Assembly (NCBI GenBank): GCA_050251195.1
Contig: JBFWNG010000010.1
Span: 94,178 to 158,177 of the forward strand
Direction of reading: 5' to 3'
Length of the DNA: 64,000 nucleotides
Origin: JBFWNG01 sp050251195
GTDB taxonomy: Bacteria > Bdellovibrionota_B > Oligoflexia > Oligoflexales > Oligoflexaceae
Below are positions 7,289-16,457 of the stretch, piece after piece (position 1 is the first letter of the stretch; each line of letters begins with the position of its first letter). Position numbers and translations under genes: made by a program. The notes beneath the pieces were generated by a model, which saw only the letters and a program-made list of their open reading frames with translations, was not told where the DNA came from and made no database searches.

Positions 7289-8874
7289 TTCGTCTCCTTG
7301 ATAAGGCTTGGCAGGTACTCTGGCTTGCGCGGCAGACCGAGAAGATCGATCATGGTCGAAGCAATATTGCCCAAACCGCCTTTTTCTTGAGAGAGGGAAT
7401 ATCCGCCTTTGCCCTTTGGATCGTACACGATAAAAGGTACCGGGTTGAGCGTATGGGACGTTTTCGGTTTGCCCGGATCGTCGTTTTCGTACATCTCCTC
7501 GCAGTTGCCGTGGTCAGCCGTGATGACGAGGATGGTGCCCGTAGCATCACAGGCTTTGCGGATCTTGCCGATCATGAGATCAAGCGTCGCAACGCCGACG
7601 ATAGCGGCCGCATAGTTGCCTGTGTGGCCCACCATGTCGCCGTTGGCGAAATTGATGCGACCAAAATCAAATGCGTCGCCATGAATTTTCTTAATCGTTT
7701 CCTCGGCGATTTCGTAGGCTTTCATCCAGGGCTTTTGGTCAAAAGGAATCTGATCGGACATAACCTCAACGTATTCTTCGAGTCTCGGAGCGAATTTACC
7801 GCTGCGGTTTCCATTCCAAAAGTACGTGACATGACCAAACTTCTGGGTTTCGCTGCAAGCAAACTGCCGCAAGCCCAATGTGCACAGGTATTCCCCCATT
7901 GTGTCCTGAATAAGCGGCGGTTCGACGAGATAATGCGCTGGAATCTTGAGGTCTCCGTCGTACTGCATCATGCCTGCGTAGAACACTCTAGGAAAACGAT
8001 CGCGCTTGATCTTGTCGAGATCAGGTTCGGTGAACGCACGGGATATTTCGATGGCACGGTCGCCGCGAAAGTTAAAGAAAACAACCGCATCGCCGTCTAC
8101 AATCCGACCAACAGGGCCAGAGGGATCCGTTATGACAAATGGCGGAAGGTATTGATCCGTAAGCGCGGGATCCTGCCGGAAGAACGCGATCGTTTCCTGA
8201 ATATTCGGAAAATAATGGGGAGCCTTGCCCTCGACGTGAGCGTCCCAACCTCGTTGCACAATGCGCCAGTCGGCCTCGTATCGGTCCATCGTGGTTATCA
8301 TGCGGCCGCCGCCCGAGGCGATTCTGACGTCAAACGTCGGCGAATTTAGCGACTTCATCTTCTTGGTCAATCGATCGACATATACCTCCGCCGACTTTTC
8401 CGGAACGTCACGACCATCGATCAGACAGTGAATGCGAACGCGAGGAAGACCTTGATTCTTCGCTTGGTCAAGCAGCGCATGAAGGTGGGCTTCGTGCGAG
8501 TGAACGTTGCCGTCCGACAACAAACCTATCAGATGTAAGGTGCCTCGAGAGTTTTGAAGGTACTTAACGAGATCGCGCCAACACTGGCCTTCGAAAACGG
8601 CCTTGGATTGAATGGCGTTGGTGACAAGTTTCGCACCTTGATCAAAAACGCGACCTGCGCCAATGGCATTATGTCCTACCTCGCTATTGCCCATGTCGCT
8701 GTCGGAGATAAGTCCCACCGCCTTTCCATGCGCTGCTATGGTCGTATAAAGGCCTTCGCGCTGGATAAATTCGAGGTTAGGTGTGTAAGCATTCGCAAAG
8801 GCGTTGCCAATGTTATCTTTTCGCACGCCCACGCCGTCTAAAACGGTGAGCAATACTCGTCTTTTTGACCGCAA
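7285..8874 (-). CDS. gpmI: Cofactor-independent phosphoglycerate mutase
   Basis: This glycolytic enzyme interconverts 3- and 2-phosphoglycerate using two Mn ions. It starts LLTVLDGVGVRKDN (the family usually has DGWG or DGFG). The phosphoserine motif SDMGNSEVGHNAIGAGRV is next, and metal ligands occur in TADHGNCEEM and SHTLNPVPF. The TTG at 8874 is chosen because AAGGGG lies 6 nt upstream and the family N-terminus begins right there. A longer frame reaching 9015 would run into the dtd promoter and start. The product is 529 residues. It is translationally coupled to mazG. Confidence 0.93.
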   Translation of the reverse strand: MRSKRRVLLTVLDGVGVRKDNIGNAFANAYTPNLEFIQREGLYTTIAAHGKAVGLISDSDMGNSEVGHNAIGAGRVFDQGAKLVTNAIQSKAVFEGQCWRDLVKYLQNSRGTLHLIGLLSDGNVHSHEAHLHALLDQAKNQGLPRVRIHCLIDGRDVPEKSAEVYVDRLTKKMKSLNSPTFDVRIASGGGRMITTMDRYEADWRIVQRGWDAHVEGKAPHYFPNIQETIAFFRQDPALTDQYLPPFVITDPSGPVGRIVDGDAVVFFNFRGDRAIEISRAFTEPDLDKIKRDRFPRVFYAGMMQYDGDLKIPAHYLVEPPLIQDTMGEYLCTLGLRQFACSETQKFGHVTYFWNGNRSGKFAPRLEEYVEVMSDQIPFDQKPWMKAYEIAEETIKKIHGDAFDFGRINFANGDMVGHTGNYAAAIVGVATLDLMIGKIRKACDATGTILVITADHGNCEEMYENDDPGKPKTSHTLNPVPFIVYDPKGKGGYSLSQEKGGLGNIASTMIDLLGLPRKPEYLPSLIKETK

Positions 8875-8981
8875 GTTTGACCCCTTGTTGGAACCCACGG
8901 ACTTTATCGAAATATGCCGCCGTAAGCAAGGGCTAGCCGAAACGGCGCGATTGGGGTATTTGTGAAAAAAAGAGAGGTTGC

Positions 8982-9437
8982 ATGCGCATTGTTCTCCAAA
9001 GAGTAGCCCAGGCAAGCGTTACCGTTGACGCAAACGTGGTCGGCCAGATAGAGCGCGGCCTTCTTATCCTCCTGGGCGTTGCCGAGTCGGATACCGAATC
9101 CGACGTTGATTATATGGTAGAGAAGGCGGTGAACCTTCGCATTTTCTCCGATCAAGACGGGAAATTTAACCTCAGCCTTTTAGATACCAAAGGCGAAATG
9201 CTGGTCGTTAGCCAGTTTACGCTCCTTGCCGATACGCGCAAGGGCCGACGGCCCAACTTTATTCAAGCCGCGAAGGAACCTCAGGCCATCAAGCTCTACG
9301 AGGACTTCGTCGCCAAGGTGAGAAAGGCGGGCGTCGCTAAGGTCGCGACCGGATCGTTCGGCGCGCATATGGATGTGAATTTGTTGAACGACGGACCCGT
9401 TACGATAGTTTTGGACAGCCAGAAGAGAGATATATGA
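8982..9437 (+). CDS. dtd: D-aminoacyl-tRNA deacylase
   Basis: This enzyme removes D-amino acids (and misattached glycine) from tRNA in the cytoplasm. The 151-residue product starts MRIVLQRVAQASVTVD and contains SQFTLLAD and NDGPVTI; the latter corresponds to the family's Gly-Pro motif region. ATG follows AGAGG by 4 nt. It is divergent from gpmI and overlaps cutA by ATGA. Confidence 0.97.
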   Translation: MRIVLQRVAQASVTVDANVVGQIERGLLILLGVAESDTESDVDYMVEKAVNLRIFSDQDGKFNLSLLDTKGEMLVVSQFTLLADTRKGRRPNFIQAAKEPQAIKLYEDFVAKVRKAGVAKVATGSFGAHMDVNLLNDGPVTIVLDSQKRDI

Positions 9438-9757
9438 AAGCTGAAGCGGAATTTATCTGGATATATGTGACGACAAAAGACGAGGTGCAAGCCAAAGGAA
9501 TAGCCCGAGCGCTTCTAGAGCAAAAGCTCGTCGCTTGCGCGAACATTACAAAGGAAATGCAGTCGCTCTACTGGTGGCAAGGAAAAATTGTTGAGGATAA
9601 CGAATCCGTTCTTATCCTTAAGACCACCACTGATAAGTTCAACGCGGTCGAAAGCGCGATAAAGAAAATGCACAGCTACGAAGAGCCGTGCATTATTGCG
9701 TTACCTATAGTTGCGGGCAGCAAGGGGTATTTATCCTGGCTCAGGAATCAGTCCTGA
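9434..9757 (+). CDS. cutA: CutA1-family divalent cation tolerance protein
   Basis: This is a small trimeric ferredoxin-like protein of the CutA family (107 residues). Family motifs are VTTKDEVQAKGIARALLE, LVACANI, YWWQGKI, ES.LILKT and HSYEEPCIIALPI. It is linked genetically to copper and divalent metal tolerance in E. coli, but its molecular role is debated. It overlaps dtd by 4 nt, and its last 10 bases overlap the 3' end of the convergent DHH gene. Confidence 0.95.
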   Translation: MKAEAEFIWIYVTTKDEVQAKGIARALLEQKLVACANITKEMQSLYWWQGKIVEDNESVLILKTTTDKFNAVESAIKKMHSYEEPCIIALPIVAGSKGYLSWLRNQS

Positions 9758-10950
9758 CCAATGGATTCTCCGTTCTCGATACCGATCTTGTTGTAGAAGA
9801 GCTCATCGATCGTCTTCTTGATCAGAATCCACAACAACTCTCGGTCTGAACACTGGGCAAACACTCCGAGAGGAATTTGGAACCCCCCTTTGTCTTTGCG
9901 GCCGCCGCCGTAGTAATTGCCGTGCGGGTCTTGACCGAACACGTCCTTGAGCCATTTGTCGGGATCAAGTGTGTGAGATTTTGTCCTGAGCGAACCGTCG
10001 ATCATGGCCCCGCCGACGACGCCGTACACGATGACCGTATCGATACCTTCGCGGTGAAGCAAGTAATCGGCACATTGACCGATCCCGTCGCGATCCTCTT
10101 CCCTAACGTAACCAACGCCCGAGAACATAAAGGTTCCGCGGATGTCTTTCCTCTGCAGAGCGATCTGCGTCAGATCCATCGTCTTTGCTGGGATCGACTG
10201 GCGCGAGATCAACGACAAGAGATCCTTGTCAACAAAACGGGTTAAGAACTCACTTGCGAGATAATCCAGCGGCGTAGCGTTCACAAAGTTGTCCGTATCC
10301 GAACGAACACCGTGCATGAGCGCCGTCGCGATTTTTGACTCTTCCGAAGTTTGGCCCGAGAACCCAAACCGAGGATCTCTCAAGTATTCGCCGTAAATGG
10401 CGGAGGTTGATCCAACCGTCTCGCGGATATCGATGAACCTTCCCGTTACGGTACCAAGTTTCTTGTGGTGATCGACAAAAACGAGCAGTTTGCAGGTATC
10501 CGGCAATTTGATCGGAAGATCAGTGTTTTGCGCATCGTTGATCGCAAAATAATCGTAGCTCGAATAATCAAACTGATCAGAGTATTCCTCGATTTCTAGA
10601 TCTAGTTTCTTTACGAGAGCTCTGTTTTCATGATGGGATATTTGGTCGAAGTGAACAATTGTGAACTGAATATCGAACCGTGAAGCAATGTATCCCAAAG
10701 CGAGGGACGTGGCGATGTTATCCGGGTCCGGGTAGCCCTTGATACAGATCAACAACCGTTTGCCTCGAGCCTCTTCCATCGCCTCGATCAACTGATCGAC
10801 TTTCGATTTTCGAGCACCTCGAACATCGGCTAGGTCTGTCATTTCTTGTTTTTCGGATGTCGTCATAGTCGCCTTGGCTTTGAGAGCATTCTTCATATTA
10901 AAGAGCTCAGCTTCTTTTTGTTTTATTTTACTTTCAATAGAAGCACTCAA
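9748..10950 (-). CDS. DHH-family phosphoesterase (NrnA/pAp phosphatase-like)
   Basis: This product has a DHH domain with KGYPDPDNIATSLAL (first metal motif), NDAQNTD and LLVFVDHHKK (the DHH motif). The C-terminal DHHA1-like domain carries GGGRKDKGGFQIPLG. Members hydrolyse nanoRNA, pAp or cyclic dinucleotides; which substrate applies here cannot be read. The TTG at 10950 has a perfect GGAGGT 5 nt upstream, better than the ATG ten codons earlier. The N-terminal 60 residues are charged and helical. A clear extended -10 promoter lies 60 nt upstream. Confidence 0.85.
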   Translation of the reverse strand: MSASIESKIKQKEAELFNMKNALKAKATMTTSEKQEMTDLADVRGARKSKVDQLIEAMEEARGKRLLICIKGYPDPDNIATSLALGYIASRFDIQFTIVHFDQISHHENRALVKKLDLEIEEYSDQFDYSSYDYFAINDAQNTDLPIKLPDTCKLLVFVDHHKKLGTVTGRFIDIRETVGSTSAIYGEYLRDPRFGFSGQTSEESKIATALMHGVRSDTDNFVNATPLDYLASEFLTRFVDKDLLSLISRQSIPAKTMDLTQIALQRKDIRGTFMFSGVGYVREEDRDGIGQCADYLLHREGIDTVIVYGVVGGAMIDGSLRTKSHTLDPDKWLKDVFGQDPHGNYYGGGRKDKGGFQIPLGVFAQCSDRELLWILIKKTIDELFYNKIGIENGESIGQD

Positions 10951-11010
10951 ATTCCACCTCCAGCGTTTAGCAGCCAACATAGTCCGTCGAGATTCGACTT
11001 CATATCTTGA

Positions 11011-11019
11011 ATTATACCA
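11011..11019 (-). promoter_or_regulatory. Extended -10 promoter of the DHH gene
   Basis: On the minus strand TGGTATAAT is a perfect extended -10 element, with only a weak -35 (CATTTA, 17-bp spacer). Transcription would start near 11004, giving a leader of about 55 nt before the TTG start. Confidence 0.55.
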
Positions 11020-11032
11020 CGCACATTTTCGC

Positions 11033-12235
11033 TTAAATGGGCATTATCTGACCAGCTAATAAATCGCTTACCGCGCGCGGCGTCGGAAAGCTTTTAAAAC
11101 CAAAGACCTTTAACCCCAATTTTTGTGATTTTTCAATGAGTTTGTACAACTCTGAATTTCTAAGTAAGCTTTCTTGCACGCCTAATATGAGACAGGCACT
11201 CGGATTGTTCGCAAGACAGTTCAAGCGTTGAGAAATTTCCGCTTTGTGCCATTTGTGAAAAAGCTCCATATGCCAAACAGCGCCGCCTGGGCCACGCAAC
11301 GTAAAATCGGGAAATATGTAGTTGCCAGCACCCAAATTGATGAGCTCACTCGCTACCTCAACCGTCCACGACTTTTGCCGCTCGGCCATTCCGCCTATAA
11401 ATGCAGTATATTCCTCAGGTATGTAGGCTGCTGTAAATGAATAATGGCTCTGAATACCCGCTTTTTGGGTTAGGTTCAAAGTAAACGGGCGGTTCTTATA
11501 TTGGACTTGGGCTGACAACCTCCAGTTCGGGAGATGGAGGACGTACGGGAAAAAGTTGGCAAGTTTGCTTCCATAACTTTGGGTATTTTCAAAAATACCA
11601 AGCGGACCCGATATCTGCAGCACCCACTGTTTGTCCTTCGTAACGGTTGCCAACAAGTTGTGAAATTTGAGTTTCTGGAACACACGCCTTAGAGTCGCCG
11701 CGTCGATCTCGTCGAGTCGAAGCTCAACATGATGCGTCTGCAACAACAAGAACTGAACAAGAGCGCAGTTGTACTTATGAAGCAACGCTCCAGGTTCAAT
11801 ATTTTCAAAGCTCAGGATTTTTTTGCACTCCGGCAAATCCGAGTAAATCCTGTTTTCAATCTCGGTAAATGTCTGGCAAAAGGTCTCGGCAACGAGTCCT
11901 TGGTATTCGGACAGCTTCATCTCCGCCATTTGGATGCGAAGTTTTTGCGCCTCGATGAGATATTCCCATCGTTGAACCGAGGTAGACTGTTCGTCCTCTT
12001 CAAACGTTAGCAAATCGGTCAGGAGCTTCTTGAGCCCATTGAAAAATTTCGTCTGTTTGTCGGACACTGCTGAAGCCGCATCCTCGAGTTCGCTGAGACT
12101 TTGTCCCGGGCTGTTGCGAAAAACTTCGATGAGCTCTGCGCTTGTCTCCAGCAGTGAGTTGTCACTTGGATCGACGAAGACTGGAGAGATTTGGTCTTTT
12201 CGCGACCTATAGTGAGTTAGCGCTTTCGTAAGCAT
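11033..12235 (-). CDS. Bax1-like (DUF790) nuclease, XPB partner
   Basis: This product of 400 residues starts MLTKALTHYRSRKDQISPVFVD, which resembles the opening of DUF790/Bax1 proteins. Near residue 330 IFPDFTLRGPGG and then WHMELFHKWH provide a PD-(D/E)xK-type nuclease core (family: PDF ... EIVGFW). Known archaeal Bax1 binds XPB and gives a helicase-nuclease pair. The start at 12235 has GAAGG just upstream, and a longer TTG frame is less likely. It overlaps the end of the helicase gene by 29 nt, so the pair is translated together. Confidence 0.8.
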   Translation of the reverse strand: MLTKALTHYRSRKDQISPVFVDPSDNSLLETSAELIEVFRNSPGQSLSELEDAASAVSDKQTKFFNGLKKLLTDLLTFEEDEQSTSVQRWEYLIEAQKLRIQMAEMKLSEYQGLVAETFCQTFTEIENRIYSDLPECKKILSFENIEPGALLHKYNCALVQFLLLQTHHVELRLDEIDAATLRRVFQKLKFHNLLATVTKDKQWVLQISGPLGIFENTQSYGSKLANFFPYVLHLPNWRLSAQVQYKNRPFTLNLTQKAGIQSHYSFTAAYIPEEYTAFIGGMAERQKSWTVEVASELINLGAGNYIFPDFTLRGPGGAVWHMELFHKWHKAEISQRLNCLANNPSACLILGVQESLLRNSELYKLIEKSQKLGLKVFGFKSFPTPRAVSDLLAGQIMPI

Positions 12236-13616
12236 GATGCCTTCTTCTTCGTCGGTTAACGTTGAGCTCGCTCGTGTCCTTGGCGACAAGTTCGTATAAA
12301 ACTGCTCGCTTATTAGGCTTGTGTCTCAATATGCGCCCCAGGCGCTGCACATGTTCTCGAACGCCCCCGCTTCCGGAGACAACGACGCCGATGCTGGCCT
12401 CCGGCACGTCCACCCCCTCGTTGAGCACCTTCGATGTCACAAGCACACGGATGACGCCCTCGCGAAACGACTCTAGAAACTTTTTTCGTTCCGCGGGTCT
12501 TGTGTTGTGCGTCAGAACCGGCAAGACGAATTCCTTGCCAATTCGATACGCAAACGCATTGTCATTGGTGAAGATGATCATGGAATCTTCGCGATGCTTC
12601 AGGAGAATATCCCACAACGCCTTGAGTTTGCCTTCGGCACCCTGAGCCAAGCGCTTCTGTTCCAGGTAGGCCTGGAACGCCTGCCTGCCTTCCGGCGACC
12701 ACGAGGATTTGCGGATAAATTCCTGCCACCCGTCGGGACGATTAAATTGAATCCCGCTGCGTCGAATGAACGAAACGTAGATTTTTCTATTTTGCTCGTA
12801 GGCCACCTTTTCTTGGTCCGTAAGCTCGACCTGGATATTAACGACGTCGTAGGGCGCGAGAACGTTCTTATCCATTTGATCGATTTGGCCTTCAAAGACT
12901 AATTTTCCCACCAGCTCATAGATCAAGGATTCCTTGCCGTCCGCGCGTTCGATCGTAGCTGACAATCCCAGCCTAAACGGACTAATAAGGGCCCGAGCGA
13001 CGTTCTGATACTGCGGCGCCGGTAAATGATGGCACTCGTCAAAAACCACGAGTCCGAAGCGATTTCCGATTTGAGCGCAATGCAGCATAGCCGAATCATA
13101 TGTGGCCACGGTAATCGGCAAAATCGTTCGACTACCGCCCCCAAGGACACCAATCTCACACGGAAGATTCTTCTTAAGCACCGACTCCCATTGCTGCAGG
13201 AGATCAATCGTCGGTACAACGACGAGGGTATCGCGTTTTAGATGTTGGATCGCATAAACCGCCAAAATCGTCTTTCCTGCGCCCGTGGGCAGGCAGACGG
13301 TCCCAATGTATTGATTATTGCGCCAGGCGACGAATGCGTCCCTTTGGTGGCTTCTCAGCGTGAGGGTGTTACTGAGGACCGCGTCCTCACAGACCCCATA
13401 GCCACGAGCCTTATCTTGGTAGGGCAGGTTTTGATCGCGAAAGGCAAGAAGGATATCGCGATAGTGAAACGCCGCAGCCCGGTAATTGAGGCTTCGTTCA
13501 TCCCATTTGATCCATTCGCAAGCCTTAGCCACCTCGTCGGCAAGCCCTTCGAAAACCAAGGTCCCTTTGTCAAATTGGATTAGACAGCCCGTGGTCGCCT
13601 CAGGCATCGAGGTCAT
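12207..13616 (-). CDS. XPB-like superfamily 2 DNA helicase
   Basis: The 469-residue product has an N-terminal damage-recognition-like region. Motif Q/I follows (LRSHQRDAFVAW ... CLPTGAGKT), then VVVPTIDLLQQW, DECHH (motif II), SATIERADGK (motif III and the region of the XPB RED motif), ILVTSKVLNEGVDVP (motif V) and QRLGRILR (motif VI). A basic C-terminus ends NRRRRRHH. It is predicted to unwind DNA 3'-5' in repair. ATG has AAGGGA 6 nt upstream. It overlaps the upstream small membrane-protein gene by 17 nt and the downstream nuclease gene by 29 nt. Confidence 0.9.
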   Translation of the reverse strand: MTSMPEATTGCLIQFDKGTLVFEGLADEVAKACEWIKWDERSLNYRAAAFHYRDILLAFRDQNLPYQDKARGYGVCEDAVLSNTLTLRSHQRDAFVAWRNNQYIGTVCLPTGAGKTILAVYAIQHLKRDTLVVVPTIDLLQQWESVLKKNLPCEIGVLGGGSRTILPITVATYDSAMLHCAQIGNRFGLVVFDECHHLPAPQYQNVARALISPFRLGLSATIERADGKESLIYELVGKLVFEGQIDQMDKNVLAPYDVVNIQVELTDQEKVAYEQNRKIYVSFIRRSGIQFNRPDGWQEFIRKSSWSPEGRQAFQAYLEQKRLAQGAEGKLKALWDILLKHREDSMIIFTNDNAFAYRIGKEFVLPVLTHNTRPAERKKFLESFREGVIRVLVTSKVLNEGVDVPEASIGVVVSGSGGVREHVQRLGRILRHKPNKRAVLYELVAKDTSELNVNRRRRRHHAYESANSL

Positions 13617-13869
13617 GGGTCATCCCTTGCCGCTTGGTGTACTGAGAAATGCCGAACGCAACCGTTGCGACCCCGGTAAGTGCCGCCAACCCCATGAACG
13701 ATATATCCAACCAGGGTGGGATCGGCTTTTTCACCATGAAGCAGTATGCATAGACGTGGATGAGTACAACCAGGCCAATAAAGCCCAAAGCCGCCGCCTT
13801 TTTCGCCGCGGCGTTAAAGTCACAAACAGGTTTAGGGTCATTCACGAGCTTCTCGTTGACTAATCGCAC
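13600..13869 (-). CDS. Small two-helix membrane protein, unknown
   Basis: This 89-residue product has two hydrophobic helices, AAALGFIGLVVLIHVYAYCF (about 26-45) and FMGLAALTGVATVAFGI (about 58-74), and charged ends. The start is a GTG without a clear ribosome binding site. Its 3' end overlaps the start of the XPB-like helicase by 17 nt, so it is likely the first gene of a three-gene operon with the helicase and nuclease. No family is recognised. Confidence 0.6.
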   Translation of the reverse strand: MRLVNEKLVNDPKPVCDFNAAAKKAAALGFIGLVVLIHVYAYCFMVKKPIPPWLDISFMGLAALTGVATVAFGISQYTKRQGMTHDLDA

Positions 13870-13927
13870 GGTAAATGTAAAATCGCAGAATTGAACTTAA
13901 AATCCCTGCGAGACTATAGCAAGAGAT

Positions 13928-14206
13928 ATGTCACAAGTCATTGTTGAAGAAGATAATCTTAAGGACAAGCGCCTAAAATCAAAGACCGAGGAAGCTCGGA
14001 TTCAGGTCGATAGCGCTTTTAAGAAATGGCAAAACCCCAGCGGCGCGATGTTGAACCTCATCCAAAAGGGCGCTGGAATTGCCGCGCTTCCTGTTGCCCT
14101 GTTCTGGACGGCGATGAGCGCAGTGCTTGGGATTCTCATGGGAATTGTCGCCCAGATTTTCCATCTGTTTGGCGCTTTATGTCGCGGCAACAAGTCATCA
14201 TCCTGA
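13928..14206 (+). CDS. Small single-pass membrane protein, unknown
   Basis: This 92-residue product has a charged N-terminal half (about 1-45, many Lys/Glu) and a long C-terminal hydrophobic helix with Gly/Ala (IAALPVALFWTAMSAVLGIL and onward), ending CRGNKSSS. It is divergent from the 13600-13869 gene, with 58 bp between them, and converges on uppP. No family is recognised. Confidence 0.6.
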   Translation: MSQVIVEEDNLKDKRLKSKTEEARIQVDSAFKKWQNPSGAMLNLIQKGAGIAALPVALFWTAMSAVLGILMGIVAQIFHLFGALCRGNKSSS

Positions 14207-14225
14207 GCCAGGCAAAAGCCCCTTG

Positions 14226-15035
14226 TTATCCAGCAGCCACGTAGAAGCCGACGATAACAATAGCCAACGCAATCCGGTAAATGGCAAATACGCCAAATCC
14301 TTTGGTACGCAAAAACTTCAGAAGATAGTTGATCGTCAGAGCTCCGACCAAAAATGAGCTGAGAAAACCCAGATAAAATTCGGGCTGCGTGATGCTGTTT
14401 GCGATGTGCCGAGCCTCCAGCGCCGCGGCGCCAAGCATTGCGGGCATTCCGAGCATAAAAGAAAACTTGGCGGCGTCCGTTCGATTGTAACCCAAGTGCC
14501 TTGCCGTCAAGATGGTTGCACCGCTTCGCGAAACCCCGGGAAACAACGCTGCCGCTTGCGCCAATCCAATCTTGAAGGCGTTCTTTATCGTTATAGCGTC
14601 ATAAGCTTTGTCCTCGGGCGACTTGCTGTCTGCCCGCCATAGAAGAAAACCGACGAGGGCTAAAGGAACTGTTGTGAAAAGAGGATTGTGCAAGTAATGC
14701 TCGATCTGATCTTCAAACAAGATTCCCAAAATGCCGATCGGCAAGGTACCGATGAACAAACATGGCACCAGCACGTCCGACTCATAGCTTGCCGGGCCGC
14801 CAAATATGCGCCGCAGAGTCTTGGATATCAACAGAATCCAGTCTCGTCGAAAATAAACAAGGACCGCCATCAGCGTACCAAAATGCAGGGCAACGTTGAG
14901 AGCTAGGGGAAGCGGTTGGTCATTGACGGCATAAGAAAAAACGATGAGATGCGCGGAGCTTGAGACAGGGAGAAATTCGGTGATGCCTTGAACGGCACCG
15001 AGAGCGAGAGAATAGGCTACTTCAGAGAATTCCAT
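14226..15035 (-). CDS. uppP: Undecaprenyl-diphosphatase
   Basis: This integral inner-membrane enzyme dephosphorylates undecaprenyl diphosphate so that the lipid carrier can be reused in peptidoglycan and O-antigen synthesis. It belongs to the BacA/UppP family, 269 residues, about eight helices. The two signature motifs are present: EFLPVSSSAHL near residue 20 and PGVSRSGATI near residue 160, which carry the catalytic Glu/Ser/Arg. Loss or overexpression affects bacitracin resistance in other bacteria. It stands alone. Confidence 0.97.
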   Translation of the reverse strand: MEFSEVAYSLALGAVQGITEFLPVSSSAHLIVFSYAVNDQPLPLALNVALHFGTLMAVLVYFRRDWILLISKTLRRIFGGPASYESDVLVPCLFIGTLPIGILGILFEDQIEHYLHNPLFTTVPLALVGFLLWRADSKSPEDKAYDAITIKNAFKIGLAQAAALFPGVSRSGATILTARHLGYNRTDAAKFSFMLGMPAMLGAAALEARHIANSITQPEFYLGFLSSFLVGALTINYLLKFLRTKGFGVFAIYRIALAIVIVGFYVAAG

Positions 15036-15184
15036 CAGGTGTTCCGGAGCATAAAAAACAACGCAACTTTCCGCCTCACAATGAACCCTAGAACCCTACA
15101 TCCACTTCCGGCAACAAATCAACCAAGATCAAAAACCGCAGGTTCTTGTGAGGGGGAAAGCTACGCTAAACCAAAAACCTCCTA

Positions 15185-15219
15185 ACCATAAAAGCCCAAG
15201 AACCGAAATTCCTGGGCTT
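15185..15219 (-). terminator. Terminator of the porin-like gene
   Basis: On the minus strand the stem AAGCCCAGG / CTTGGGCTT (one G-T pair) has a 10-nt loop and is followed by TTATGG. It starts 14 nt after the porin-like stop codon. Confidence 0.65.
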
Positions 15220-15232
15220 CCAACGGACTCTC

Positions 15233-16318
15233 TTAGAACTTACCTTTAACGCCCAATTTGATGTGGCCTTCGGTCGCAGATTTTTCAGATCCGGCGATCG
15301 CGAATTTACCAGTAGTAGCCTGGTACATGAGGTAGGTTGTCCACGCTTCTCCCGAGCAGTTGTGAGCAACACCAAGAGCCATGCGGTTGGCGTTGTCGTC
15401 AAACTCGGAGTCCTTGTGCGGCGCGCCTGCAACGTCGTTATTATTCGTGGAATCATTGTCTGGGTCAGTCATACCGGAGTTGACTTTTGTGTCTGTGCCA
15501 TCTTGTTTCACGGCAAATGTGGAGTAGTGAATGAAAGGCTTCAGATCTGCCGTAACTTTCATGTCCGCGTTGATTGCAAGCGTGTTGTAAACATCTTTTG
15601 CCTTGGAGCCAGCGGCGTTTTCATAGTTGCGGGTGTCGATGGTGTAGTCAAGCGTTGCGTTGATTTTTTCGGTGCCGTAGCCAACGCCTACTGTCATGAT
15701 GTTGCTGTGCGCGCGATCCCAAGCGCCGTATTGAAAGAGTGGCTTCACACCGCCGAAGTCGCCGGTGTACTCAAACAATATCGCTGGTTGCTTCGAAACG
15801 CCAGCATTGTAATAGCCGTCTTGATCCTGTGCGAATTGAAGCGCAACAGAGCCCCAGCCATATTTGTTCTCGAGGGCAACCATATCTGCAAATCCGAATG
15901 GCTTTTGAGCTAGACCAACAGATGTCACAAAGCTGATAGGGCTCGCGTTTGCGTGTTCCCAACCGTATACCTTTGCTTTTGCTTTACCAACGAGCAACCC
16001 GTGGTTCTCAGAGGCATTGAATTTCGCCCATGCGTAATCGAGAGAGCTCTCATCAGACGCGTTGATGAGTTGGTAACGGATTCCGTACTCTACGTTTTCC
16101 GCAGCTTTTCCGTTAAGGACAAGAGCAAACGTCTTGAGATCAAATTTAGTTGTCTTCTTCTCAGTACCGTCAGCCATTTCTTTGGTGATACCGTCATCGC
16201 TGTTGTCTATTTCCATCTTGTACATAAAGCCAATTTTGGGTCCCGCTGCGTCTTGCGCAAAGCCAGAGCCCGCTCCCACCAAGCCTAGAACAATTCCGAA
16301 CCGGCGTAATGTTAACAT
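15233..16318 (-). CDS. Putative outer-membrane porin
   Basis: This 361-residue product has a signal peptide (1-21, ending SGFAQ). The rest consists of alternating beta strands with frequent Tyr, Gly, Asn and Asp. An Asp/Asn-rich loop is present (DPDNDSTNNND), and the final strand ends LGVKGKF with a terminal Phe, the hallmark of BamA-assembled barrels. Length and layout fit a 14-16 strand porin; substrate and subfamily are not readable. ATG is preceded by GGGGGT at 8 nt. The gene is flanked by a terminator and a 139-bp promoter gap. Confidence 0.65.
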   Translation of the reverse strand: MLTLRRFGIVLGLVGAGSGFAQDAAGPKIGFMYKMEIDNSDDGITKEMADGTEKKTTKFDLKTFALVLNGKAAENVEYGIRYQLINASDESSLDYAWAKFNASENHGLLVGKAKAKVYGWEHANASPISFVTSVGLAQKPFGFADMVALENKYGWGSVALQFAQDQDGYYNAGVSKQPAILFEYTGDFGGVKPLFQYGAWDRAHSNIMTVGVGYGTEKINATLDYTIDTRNYENAAGSKAKDVYNTLAINADMKVTADLKPFIHYSTFAVKQDGTDTKVNSGMTDPDNDSTNNNDVAGAPHKDSEFDDNANRMALGVAHNCSGEAWTTYLMYQATTGKFAIAGSEKSATEGHIKLGVKGKF

Positions 16319-16457
16319 AACCGTCTACCCCCTAAAGTTAATTACCCATCATTGGTGAATTTAAACTAATACAAGCATAATCAATTTAATGGCAGTATTT
16401 CAACTTTTTTATTCGTAAAAATAGATAGATCATAGAAAATAAGTTTTCCATCACTGC

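Noticed and set aside
7219..8349. A 376-codon open frame on the plus strand within gpmI
   Set aside because: It is antisense to clear gpmI motifs, has no ribosome site or family signal, and its composition is the mirror of gpmI codon use.
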